From Ktedonobacteraceae bacterium (GTDB taxonomy: Bacteria; Chloroflexota; Ktedonobacteria; Ktedonobacterales; Ktedonobacteraceae), in the NCBI GenBank assembly GCA_014896635.1, contig JADBKA010000070.1:1-21635 (forward strand): DNA of 21,635 bases. Reading direction: 5' to 3'. The notes beneath the pieces were generated by a model, which saw nothing but the letters and a program-made list of their open reading frames with translations, ran no database searches and was not told the origin of the DNA. Positions 6,412 through 12,664 of the stretch are shown here, one piece after another. Positions within the stretch are counted from its first letter, which is position 1; every line of letters begins with the position of its first letter. Both the position numbers and the translations under genes were made by a program.

Positions 6412-7908
6412 TTATGGTTGTCCGTTTGTGCCGCCGGTGCTACCGGTACCGCCGGTACCACCATCTCCGCCGGGGAATCCTCCGTCTGGCAGACCGGTAT
6501 TCGGGTTGGTACCGGGTGCAGCACTGGGGAGATTGGGTGGCATATTACTCGCATCGAGCATCTTGCTCTGGTCGATCTCGGTAATCTTTGTGCCGGGCAG
6601 AGCCTTCTGTTGCAGGAGCCAGATATCGAGCGCCTTTGTTTTGAGCGAACTGATGGTTGCGCTATCAATGGCCCGCGAGCGATTAATGCCTGTGATCTGG
6701 ACGATATGGAAGGTGCCGTTCTCTTTCAGCACCGGGCTAAGCTCATTAACTTTACGAGCCGGGTCAAAGAGCCAGTTATCAACTGTCACACTCAGGCTCT
6801 GAGCGTAATTAATGGCGTACTGTCCCTGCGCCAGCCAGCCGAAATCGCCGCCTTTGTCCTTTGTGCTGCTATCCAGCGACTTCTCTTTTGCCAGTTTAGC
6901 GAAGTCACCGCCTTTACGGAGCTGGTTCAGGACATCATTGGCGTGCTGCTCGGTATCCAGCGTGATGCCGCGAGCCTGGACCTGGTAAGCCGGGGAATGG
7001 ACCTGATCGCTCAAATAAGCCTGCATGTTGGTGCGACGCACAATGAGCGCCATCATTGCATGGATGTCTGCATCGGTCACGTGGTCGTTGCTGAGAAACT
7101 TCTCGTAGCTGGTAGACTTTGGCAGATTAGCCTTGAAATCACGCAGAGCCGCCTCGACAGCACTGGCAGACGGCTCGATTTTCGTGCGGACCGTATTATT
7201 CTGTGTGGTGAGCCAGTTACGGATCAGCAAATCGTCTTGCAGCCATTGTACGCTTTCGCTACCCTGCTGGGACTGAGTAAACTTTTGCTGCTCAAGAGGA
7301 ATAGTATTTTGCTGCATCTCCGTGTACTGGTTATTAAGACTATCGAATTTCGTCTGCGCATCCTTGAGTTGGGACTGTGCCTGGCTCAACTGCTTTTGCA
7401 GACTGTCATGCCTGGCTGTACCAGCCGGTTCTTTTTTTAACTGGTCATTCAGGCTGTTTACCTGAGTGGTGAGCGAATTCACCTTGTCCTGCTGGGCCTG
7501 CACCTGTTTGCGCAACTGGTCGCTCTGAGCCAGCAGGCCGTTTGGGCCTTTGATGCGGTTCTCTTCTATCTGAGCTTTCAGCGCCAGGAGTTTGCGATAG
7601 TCGGACTGCGTGATAGGCTGGCCGTTGACGGAAGTAATGGGCAGATTAGGGGAGATAACGTTAATGTTGATCCAGAAGCCAACGATGGTGGCGATAATAA
7701 CGAATACGATGAAAAGAGCCATTGCCCAGATAGCGCGTTGTTTGATCTGGTTTTTCTCACGCTGGGAGAGATGTCCTCCCCAACCAAAAATGAGCGGCTT
7801 GCCATCGCGGCGAGCCTCAACATGGGCCGTCTGCTTGACGTATTTCCTGGACTTACCCACATGCGCTGAACGCTGGCGGGCAGGCTTGCGCGCTGTCTGA
7901 CTTTTCAT
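6412..7908 (-). CDS. Membrane-anchored PpiC-type peptidyl-prolyl isomerase with coiled coil
   Basis: The start at 7908 is chosen over an upstream ATG at 8004 because GGAGG lies 4 bp before it. The 498-residue protein has a basic cytoplasmic N terminus, one membrane segment (about 59-80) and a SurA/PpiC-like N-terminal segment that contains a long Gln-rich coiled coil (about 128-200). A parvulin rotamase domain (about 309-406) has the typical pattern ITLDTEQHANDVLNQL...GGDFAKLAKEKS...KGGDFGW. It ends in a Gly/Thr/Pro-rich tail. Parvulins speed cis-trans proline isomerisation and act as foldases for secreted proteins, like PrsA or SurA. Here the domain should lie outside the cell, held by the membrane segment instead of by a lipid. 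It follows rpsR by 199 bp, with a hairpin between, so the link to the ribosomal operon may be partial read-through only. Confidence 0.85.
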   Translation of the reverse strand: MKSQTARKPARQRSAHVGKSRKYVKQTAHVEARRDGKPLIFGWGGHLSQREKNQIKQRAIWAMALFIVFVIIATIVGFWININVISPNLPITSVNGQPITQSDYRKLLALKAQIEENRIKGPNGLLAQSDQLRKQVQAQQDKVNSLTTQVNSLNDQLKKEPAGTARHDSLQKQLSQAQSQLKDAQTKFDSLNNQYTEMQQNTIPLEQQKFTQSQQGSESVQWLQDDLLIRNWLTTQNNTVRTKIEPSASAVEAALRDFKANLPKSTSYEKFLSNDHVTDADIHAMMALIVRRTNMQAYLSDQVHSPAYQVQARGITLDTEQHANDVLNQLRKGGDFAKLAKEKSLDSSTKDKGGDFGWLAQGQYAINYAQSLSVTVDNWLFDPARKVNELSPVLKENGTFHIVQITGINRSRAIDSATISSLKTKALDIWLLQQKALPGTKITEIDQSKMLDASNMPPNLPSAAPGTNPNTGLPDGGFPGGDGGTGGTGSTGGTNGQP

Positions 7909-7986
7909 AAAACCTCCAGAGGAAAAACCCACTACTTGACCAGCCGGCACAGGAAGGAAGAGGCGAATCGCCGCGACTCCTGCACC

Positions 7987-8053
7987 GAAAGCATTGAAAA
8001 GCATTGAAAGGCGAGGCAGGAGCGCACCGGCAGATGCAGATCCTGCTCGCCTT
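7987..8053 (-). terminator. Long bulged hairpin with T-rich repeat after rpsR
   Basis: AAGGCGA-G-GCAGGA (8008-8021) pairs with TCCTGC-TCGCCTT (8041-8053): 13 pairs with one bulged base and a 19-nt loop. On the minus strand the stem is followed by TTTCAATGC and TTTTCAATGC, a near-perfect tandem repeat (7987-8007). The position, 54 bp after the rpsR stop and 100 bp before the isomerase start, suits an attenuator or terminator of the rpsF-ssb-rpsR transcript. Confidence 0.45.
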
Positions 8054-8107
8054 CAACCTGGCCGGAACGGGTGGTATCCCGCTTGTCAGGTTGTTTTCCT
8101 GCCTTTG

Positions 8108-8416
8108 TTACATCCCGCGTATATGCTCTGCTGTGTACGGAAGCAGAGCCATAAAGCGGGCCTGTTTGATGGCGGTGCTCAGGCCCCGCTGGTGCTTGGC
8201 GCATGTGCCGGTTTTGCGCCGGGGTTCGATCTTGCCCCGGTCGGAGATGTACCGCTTCATGAATTTCGCGGCATCTTTATAGTCAATTTCGCGCACACGG
8301 TCATGACAGAACTGGCAGACCTTGCGGCGCGCTGACCGCTCCCTCCCCTGCCGTTCACGGCGCTGAGTAGAAGGCGCAGTACCTTGCGCCGGGGCTGCTT
8401 CACTACGTTTTTGCAC
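8108..8416 (-). CDS. rpsR: 30S ribosomal protein S18
   Basis: S18 binds the platform of the 30S subunit next to S6. The 102-residue product shows the S18 core: [20 protein letters not shown] (the 'iDYKd...rfis.rGKI' helix), [13 protein letters not shown] and [10 protein letters not shown]. Cys34, Cys37, Cys72 and His75 form a likely zinc site, the 'C+' form of S18. About 30 extra basic and Gln-rich residues precede the core, making it longer than the usual 75-90. The start is GTG, with GGAG about 10 nt upstream. It is the third gene of a conserved rpsF-ssb-rpsR cluster, and an unusual 81-nt structured region lies between it and ssb. Confidence 0.96.
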   Translation of the reverse strand: MQKRSEAAPAQGTAPSTQRRERQGRERSARRKVCQFCHDRVREIDYKDAAKFMKRYISDRGKIEPRRKTGTCAKHQRGLSTAIKQARFMALLPYTAEHIRGM

Positions 8417-8447
8417 AGACTTTCTTCTCCTTCATCTACTTGCGGTC

Positions 8448-8528
8448 GCCGGCAGATTCTGGTTATCGGGCATTCAGCAATGGCGCCAGGCCAGACCGCA
8501 CGACTGCCATTGCTGAACGTCTGCCGGC
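8448..8528 (-). promoter_or_regulatory. Nested-stem RNA structure between ssb and rpsR
   Basis: Two perfect inverted repeats are nested. The outer pair is GCCGGCAG (8448-8455) with CTGCCGGC (8521-8528). The inner pair is TTCAGCAATGGC (8473-8484) with GCCATTGCTGAA (8506-8517), a 12-bp stem with a 21-nt loop. In the mRNA it starts just after the ssb stop and ends about 30 nt before the rpsR start codon. No U-run follows, so it does not look like a simple terminator. It may control rpsR translation or mRNA processing, or be a repeated palindromic element. Confidence 0.5.
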
Positions 8529-8537
8529 CACTATTAT

Positions 8538-8942
8538 TTAGAAGGGATGATCGTCTAAATCTCCAAGATTCTCGTCGGCCAGGTAATCGCCGGTTGAGCT
8601 GGCGACGGCGGTTGACTGTGGTTTAGGCGAAAGGAACTCCACCTCGGAGGCAATAACATCTACAGCCGTACGCTGCTGATTGTTCTGATCAGTGTATGTA
8701 CGTATCTGGAGACGCCCCTCGACGAAGACCTTCATGCCCTTATGCAGGTAGTTATTGCAGCGTTCTGCAAGATTGTCCCACGCAGTGATATTGAACCATT
8801 GCGTCTCGTCTGCCCATTCGCCGCTTTGTGACTTTGTGCGCCGGTTGACAGCCAGTGAAAAACGGGTTACCGCCTTCCCGCTGGGAGTATAGTTCATATC
8901 GGGGTCTCTCCCCAGATTCCCAATCAACAGAACCTTATTCAT
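8538..8942 (-). CDS. ssb: Single-stranded DNA-binding protein
   Basis: SSB coats single-stranded DNA in replication, recombination and repair and recruits partners through its C-terminal tip. The 134-residue protein opens with MNKVLLIGNLGRDPD, has the OB-fold markers FSLAVNRR, ETQWFNITAWDNLAE, KGMKVFVEGRLQIRTYTD and VIASEVEFL, a short flexible linker, and ends DLDDHPF, a version of the acidic D-D-x-P-F partner-binding tip. The length is at the short end for bacterial SSB because the linker is brief. The RBS is AAAGGA. It lies 83 bp after rpsF, as in many Firmicutes and Chloroflexota; RecJ, whose activity SSB is known to support, is encoded nearby. Confidence 0.96.
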   Translation of the reverse strand: MNKVLLIGNLGRDPDMNYTPSGKAVTRFSLAVNRRTKSQSGEWADETQWFNITAWDNLAERCNNYLHKGMKVFVEGRLQIRTYTDQNNQQRTAVDVIASEVEFLSPKPQSTAVASSTGDYLADENLGDLDDHPF

Positions 8943-9025
8943 GTGTGCTGCTTCCTTTCAACTCAACGTCTGCAAATTACCCCGACTCTCCTGGAGATCG
9001 AACGAACATGCCCGTAATGGTTTCT

Positions 9026-9550
9026 TCAGACTTCCACAGAAGTTTCTGTTCCCTCGATAGCCGGGGGAACCTCAGCCAGCTCCTCTTCGGAGACGACCGG
9101 CAACTCTTCTGGTTGCTCTGCTGATGTCTCCTCGCTTCCGGCGCCCTCAGTGCTCTCTGCGACCCCGGCTGGCACTGGCGCTTCCTGTGTCTCCGGTTCT
9201 GCTGGAGGGCTGGCGGCAGCAGCGGCACGAGCCTCGTACTCCTCGCGTTCTCTCTGCACGACTTTGGGGTCGCGGCGGCGCATCATATGACGGAGGATGG
9301 TTTCAGAAACCTTAAGTGTGCGTTCAATTTCAGAGACGGTCTCCGGTGTCAGTATCATGTCGATGAAAATGTAGATGCCGTCGCGGTGGCGCTCAATGGG
9401 ATAGGCTAGGCGGCGCCGCCCCCAGTGGTTGACTCTCACAATTTGACCGCCATGCTGAGCTACGATCTGTTCAATACGATCCAGAATCGTGCGCGTCTCT
9501 TCTTCGCTGACTTCGGGCTGGAGTATGAACCCGAGTTCATAATCGCGCAT
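9026..9550 (-). CDS. rpsF: 30S ribosomal protein S6 with long acidic C-terminal tail
   Basis: S6 pairs with S18 on the 30S platform. The core (residues 1-100) begins MRDYELGFILQPEVSEEE and shows GRRRLAYPIERHRDGIYIFIDM and the ILRHMMRR helix end, all typical. The 174-residue total is far beyond the usual 95-105. The extra ~75 residues are rich in Glu, Pro, Ala, Ser and Thr, and likely disordered. In E. coli, S6 receives added glutamates from RimK; here a Glu-rich tail is encoded directly, but whether it serves the same end is only a thought. The RBS is GGAAGGAG. A strong promoter and a 125-nt structured leader lie upstream. It heads the rpsF-ssb-rpsR operon. Confidence 0.96.
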   Translation of the reverse strand: MRDYELGFILQPEVSEEETRTILDRIEQIVAQHGGQIVRVNHWGRRRLAYPIERHRDGIYIFIDMILTPETVSEIERTLKVSETILRHMMRRRDPKVVQREREEYEARAAAAASPPAEPETQEAPVPAGVAESTEGAGSEETSAEQPEELPVVSEEELAEVPPAIEGTETSVEV

Positions 9551-9572
9551 CTCGAAGCTTTCTCCTTCCTAT

Positions 9573-9596
9573 GGGTTAGGTCCGGTCAGATAACCC
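9573..9596 (-). promoter_or_regulatory. Candidate S6:S18 autoregulatory hairpin in the rpsF leader
   Basis: In the mRNA GGGUUA and UAACCC form a 6-bp stem enclosing UCUGACCGGACC. The loop includes the CCG trinucleotide known to matter in S6:S18-binding leader motifs of other bacteria. The hairpin stands just before the rpsF Shine-Dalgarno (GGAAGGAG), a good place to block translation. The assignment rests on loop content and position, not on an alignment. Confidence 0.4.
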
Positions 9597-9625
9597 GACT
9601 GTGCGCGGGCCAGAAGCTGCCGGAG

Positions 9626-9670
9626 CAGTGGAACATCAACACGGCGTTGATGCATAACTAGAAGCCACTG
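9626..9670 (-). promoter_or_regulatory. Stem structure in the 5' part of the rpsF leader
   Basis: An outer 6-bp stem (CAGTGG 9626-9631 with CCACTG 9665-9670) encloses a perfect 7-bp hairpin (CATCAAC 9634-9640 with GTTGATG 9646-9652, loop ACGGC on the plus strand, GCCGT in the mRNA). It begins within a few bases of the predicted transcript start and could be part of the S6 leader fold or protect the 5' end. Confidence 0.35.
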
Positions 9671-9675
9671 ATAAT
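9647..9675 (+). promoter_or_regulatory. Candidate divergent promoter toward the glycosyltransferase-like gene
   Basis: TTGATG (9647-9652) and GATAAT (9670-9675) are 17 bp apart on the plus strand. It overlaps the leader region of the divergent rpsF transcript. Between it and the GTG at 9875 I see no other feature. The -35 half also belongs to a hairpin arm, so the match may be coincidental. Confidence 0.3.
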
Positions 9676-9683
9676 GCCACGCT

Positions 9684-9712
9684 ATTATAACATCATTTAT
9701 GATACCTGACAA
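9684..9712 (-). promoter_or_regulatory. Sigma-70/SigA-type promoter of rpsF-ssb-rpsR
   Basis: On the minus strand TTGTCA (9707-9712) and a perfect TATAAT (9684-9689) are separated by exactly 17 bp. The predicted transcription start near 9677 leaves a leader of about 125 nt before the rpsF start. Confidence 0.8.
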
Positions 9713-9874
9713 TAGAGCCGGGGTGGTCCAACTCTCGCTGTCCTATTCTTTTTCTATGTGTGAAAAGTGGAAAAACGAAAAAGGGTAGAGTTTTTCTTCG
9801 AGAGAAAGGGAAAAATCTCAACCGCTGTGATTATTGACAGCAAACCGGTCTATGCCCCATACTGGAAGGCAGCC

Positions 9875-11392
9875 GTGAGCGCCACAAATAGATCAATTGA
9901 GAGAGCAACTTTCCCTATGCCACAGCAGCCAGCAGATGATCATGTTGATATTGTGCAGGAAAACCCGACCGGTTCACCAGATGCTCCGGCGATAGTTCTT
10001 GCTGAGTCACAGGAATCTCAGGAAGCTTCCATTGCTGACCCGCAGTCTTCCCGCACCTTTCGGCAATTCTCGTCTATATGGAGTGCGGTACTGCTTTTGC
10101 TTATCCTTTCCTTCGTGATGGTAATGATTTACCTGTTACTTTTCCCCCTTATGGGAGATCCTGCGCTCATAAATGATTCCGTCCAGTCGGCGCTGCCGGG
10201 CCTGTTCCCCTGGCTGGCAGAGATTTCCTGGACGACAGCCTTGCCTCAGGTGGTGGCGCAGGTAGCGCGGATTCCCTGGCTCAATCCTCTTCAGCCGGGG
10301 GCAGGGCGGGCCAATCTGCAAATGTTGCTGCTTGTGCTGGCCTGTGTCTGCATGCTGCTGGCGGCATGGGTAGGAAACAGGGTGGCTCGTCTGCGGATCT
10401 CGCGCGGGCATGCGCGGGTGCTGTTCTGGGTTGTTCTGTTGTCAACTGTCACGTTTGGTGCGACGCTGCTGCTGGCTCCTGTCAGGCTGGATGCCATGTC
10501 GCGGGATATGCTGGTCTCCGGGCTGTATGGACGTATGATGGTGGTCTACCACGTGAATCCTTATGTTGTGTCCCCGGCAATTTTCCAGCATGATATGTTA
10601 TACAGTGCTTTCTTGCATGTACCGACGACGCTCTCTCTTCCCTCTACTGCTATAGCAGGACCGGTGTGGATGGATCTAAGCCTGCTGGTGGCCCTGCTAG
10701 CGCGTGACAGTACCGCGAATATATTACTTGGTTTTCGCCTGGTTGGTCTGGTGGCGCATCTAGTGAGTGCCACACTGGTCTGGAGTCTGCTGGGCGAGCT
10801 GAAACCTGAAATGCGCCTTGCATCCATGATTTTCTATGCATGGAATCCACTGATCCTCCTGTTTGGCGTTTTTGCTGTACACCTGGAAATTGTGGTAATC
10901 CTTTTTTTGCTGCTGGCTTTTGTCTTTTTCCAGCGTGATGCGCTGGTATTAAGCTGGGTTTTCGCTTTGCTGGCGGTGCTGGTCAACGTGTTGTGTCTGC
11001 CGCTGCTTCTGCTGATCGGCCATATGAGTATGAAGAAGGCGCGTCTACTCCGTGCGAGAAGGCATGCATACTGGTGGCTGGTTGCCGTGCTGGTTTCTGC
11101 TGTCGTAGTGCTGCTGGCTTATCTTCCGTACTGGCAGCAGGCCGGGTCTGTCGTTTTTACCGCTGGTCTGTTTCAGGCGTTCTGGCCTGATCATGTCACG
11201 AATTCGCTGGCTGAAGCACTGATCAATTTACCGGTACAGTTACCGGCTGTTGTTGTCTGGCTGGTCGATCCGCACCACTGGACACTGTGCGCGCTGGTGA
11301 TCATTGCGCTGTTCTTCCTGCTATTTCCTGGGTGGCCGATACGCTGGATTCCGTGCTGGTATGTGGAAGCTGGTTGTTCTTGCTGCTGTTGA
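9875..11392 (+). CDS. Polytopic GT-C glycosyltransferase-like membrane protein, N-terminal part of a frameshifted gene
   Basis: The reading frame encodes a short hydrophilic N terminus, then about nine membrane segments. Features resemble GT-C mannosyltransferases of the GT87/MptB type: VNPYVVSPAIF after a GLYGRMMVVYHVNPY stretch, AGPVWMDLSLLVALLA (like 'yGPlw..l'), and MIFYAWNPLILLFGVFAVH. Such enzymes move sugars from polyprenyl-phosphate carriers to cell-envelope glycans. The usual H-N-D after the 'WNP' segment reads H-L-E. GTG 9875 is favoured by GGAAGG 5 bp upstream; ATG 9917 and GTG 9767 are alternatives. The last ~20 residues (to 11392) become Trp/Cys-rich and unlike membrane sequence, because the true frame continues elsewhere (see next entry). 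Confidence 0.6.
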   Translation: MSATNRSIERATFPMPQQPADDHVDIVQENPTGSPDAPAIVLAESQESQEASIADPQSSRTFRQFSSIWSAVLLLLILSFVMVMIYLLLFPLMGDPALINDSVQSALPGLFPWLAEISWTTALPQVVAQVARIPWLNPLQPGAGRANLQMLLLVLACVCMLLAAWVGNRVARLRISRGHARVLFWVVLLSTVTFGATLLLAPVRLDAMSRDMLVSGLYGRMMVVYHVNPYVVSPAIFQHDMLYSAFLHVPTTLSLPSTAIAGPVWMDLSLLVALLARDSTANILLGFRLVGLVAHLVSATLVWSLLGELKPEMRLASMIFYAWNPLILLFGVFAVHLEIVVILFLLLAFVFFQRDALVLSWVFALLAVLVNVLCLPLLLLIGHMSMKKARLLRARRHAYWWLVAVLVSAVVVLLAYLPYWQQAGSVVFTAGLFQAFWPDHVTNSLAEALINLPVQLPAVVVWLVDPHHWTLCALVIIALFFLLFPGWPIRWIPCWYVEAGCSCCC

Positions 11393-11652
11393 TACTCATG
11401 CCGGCCTACTGGCCCTGGTTTGTGCTGCTGCCTCTTGCCCTGGCGCTGTGCTCAACTGATCACAATACGCGGTTGCTCGCGCTGCTGTTGATGGTGGGTG
11501 CGATAGTCGATTATTACTGCTGGCAGTGGCCGCAGGTGTGGACCGGTCAGGCGCTGGTGGCTGTCTGGCTGCCGCTGCTGCTCTGGGGCTGGATGATGTT
11601 CTTTTCTTCTCTATGGCATGTATCTCACAATGCGAGGAAAGCGCGGCAATGA
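11287..11652 (+). pseudogene. C-terminal part of the glycosyltransferase-like gene in the -1 frame
   Basis: From about 11330 this frame reads SWVADTLDSVLVCGSW and then three clear membrane segments: about LFLLLLILMPAYWPWFVLL, LLALLLMVGAIV and ALVAVWLPLLLWGWMMFF. It ends with a basic tail at 11652. The upstream gene stops in another frame at 11392. Joining the two near 11325-11345 (CTATTTCCTGGGTGG) gives a continuous protein of about 593 residues, and one extra T in the TTT run would restore the frame. The first ~14 codons of this open frame are therefore probably not translated as shown. No X-XXY-YYZ slippery site is visible, so a real mutation or a base-calling error is more likely than programmed shifting. 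Confidence 0.7.
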
Positions 11653-11669
11653 GCCAGGAACCTCGCCTA

Positions 11670-11699
11670 TTGCGTTCAACTGTGCAGGTATGTTATAAT
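11670..11699 (+). promoter_or_regulatory. Promoter of rpmI-rplT
   Basis: A perfect TATAAT (11694-11699) is preceded at 18 bp by TTGCGT (11670-11675). It starts 18 bp after the glycosyltransferase-like frame ends and gives a leader of about 175 nt before rpmI. Confidence 0.65.
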
Positions 11700-11705
11700 G
11701 CGTGG

Positions 11706-11881
11706 CGCACGCGGGCTAACCCTGAGAGGGAGTGTCGATCCAGTTTAAGGATACTGAAACTTGAAAAAGGCTGTTCTGCGCCTTTGATTGTTCGGTCGAT
11801 CCATCGTGATGTTGAAAATTGAGGGGCGTTTTGTCTGCCCGTGAGTGCGCTTGAGATGCCCCTGGAGATTTGGAGAATCTG
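11706..11881 (+). promoter_or_regulatory. Structured leader of rpmI-rplT, candidate L20 autoregulatory region
   Basis: The 176-nt leader contains no gene. It holds several inverted repeats: AGTTT/AAACT (11743-11747, 11757-11761), AAAGGC/GCCTTT (11766-11771, 11780-11785, followed by GATTGTT) and AGGGGC/GCCCCT (11822-11827, 11858-11863), the last just before the rpmI RBS. GTCGATCCA occurs twice (11734-11742, 11795-11803). In several bacteria L20 represses its own operon by binding a leader that mimics 23S rRNA. I cannot confirm that motif here by eye. Confidence 0.4.
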
Positions 11882-12085
11882 ATGAAGCAGAAACTGAAAA
11901 CACATAAAGCCATGTCGAAGCGCGTGAAAATTACCGCGTCCGGTAAATTTTTGCGTCGCAAAGTAGCCATCAGTCATTTACGCCGCAATAAGTCACCCCA
12001 GCTTGTCCGCTCCGCTGATAAGTCCTTCCCGCTCAGCACGGCTGATAAGCGCCGTATGAAACGTCTGTTGCCATACGCTTTCTAA
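11882..12085 (+). CDS. rpmI: 50S ribosomal protein L35
   Basis: The 67-residue basic protein starts MKQKLKTHKAMSKRVKITASGK and ends ADKRRMKRLLPYAF, both hallmarks of L35, a small 50S protein near the tRNA exit region. ATG 11882 is preferred over an in-frame TTG at 11870: TTTGGAG lies 6-7 bp before it, and the family begins M-K-x-K. The SHLRRNKSP centre is typical. It is followed by rplT 109 bp later. infC, which usually precedes rpmI, is absent. Confidence 0.95.
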   Translation: MKQKLKTHKAMSKRVKITASGKFLRRKVAISHLRRNKSPQLVRSADKSFPLSTADKRRMKRLLPYAF

Positions 12086-12194
12086 AACCTGTCGTGGCTG
12101 TTCTCCTGGTGTCTGCTGAACAATCGGTATGATACAGATATACAGAATTTACCAGGCGAGCCAGTAATGGAGTGAGAGAGGAGAAAGAAGCACT

Positions 12195-12554
12195 ATGCCG
12201 AGGGTAAAACGCGGTGTTCCTGCGCATAAAAAGCATAAGAAAATACTCAAGATGACAGAAGGCCATCGTGGGACGCGCCATCGTCTGTTTCGTCCTGCGC
12301 ATGAGTCGGTCATGCGCTCGCTGGCGTATATGTATCGTGACCGCCGCAATCGCAAACGCGATATGCGCCGTCTCTGGATTATACGCATTAATGCTGCTGC
12401 TCGCATGTATGGCTTGAGCTACAGCAAACTCATGCATGCTATTCGCGTCGCCAATATCGAGGTTGATCGCAAGATTCTGGCCGAGATGGCCGTACACGAT
12501 GAGGCTGCCTTTGGCGCGGTCGTCAAGCAAGCACTGGCGGCGGTACAGGCATAA
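12195..12554 (+). CDS. rplT: 50S ribosomal protein L20
   Basis: L20 binds 23S rRNA early in 50S assembly and in several phyla represses its own operon. The 119-residue product matches the family throughout: MPRVKRGV at the start, KILKMTEGHRGTRHRLFRPAHESVM, YMYRDRRNRKRDMRRLWIIRINAAAR, GLSYSKLMHAI, and IEVDRKILAEMAVHDEAAF. Length is normal (about 115-120). GAGAGGAGAAAG precedes the ATG. The operon ends at the hairpin just downstream. Confidence 0.97.
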   Translation: MPRVKRGVPAHKKHKKILKMTEGHRGTRHRLFRPAHESVMRSLAYMYRDRRNRKRDMRRLWIIRINAAARMYGLSYSKLMHAIRVANIEVDRKILAEMAVHDEAAFGAVVKQALAAVQA

Positions 12555-12575
12555 TTGTTAGCCAGCAAGAAGAAT

Positions 12576-12602
12576 AGGGCGACCTTCACCGGTCGCCTTT
12601 GT
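12576..12602 (+). terminator. Rho-independent terminator after rplT
   Basis: GGCGACC (12578-12584) and GGTCGCC (12591-12597) form a 7-bp GC-rich stem, extended by a G-T and an A-T pair, with a 6-nt loop, followed by TTTGTTGTG. It begins 21 bp after the L20 stop. Confidence 0.75.
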
Positions 12603-12664
12603 TGTGCTCGTGTCTGCCCCAGGTCTCTGCTGCACATAAGCAAGTGATACGAGCAATAAGGTCT

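Noticed and set aside
6385..7440. Plus-strand open frame of 351 codons opposite the PpiC isomerase gene
   Set aside because: The minus-strand protein has recognisable TM, coiled-coil and rotamase domains; the plus-strand translation has no family features.
7909..8004. Upstream start of the PpiC gene
   Set aside because: GGAGG lies just before ATG 7908, and the extension overlaps the T-rich repeat next to the rpsR hairpin.
8943..9025. Regulatory element between rpsF and ssb
   Set aside because: Only a tiny TCTCC/GGAGA inverted repeat and the ssb RBS are visible.
11320..11345. Programmed -1 ribosomal frameshift in the glycosyltransferase-like gene
   Set aside because: No X-XXY-YYZ heptamer or following pseudoknot is visible near the junction; a missing base is simpler.
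12599..12664. Upstream start of the methyltransferase
   Set aside because: It would begin inside the rplT terminator; ATG 12665 begins the conserved family sequence.
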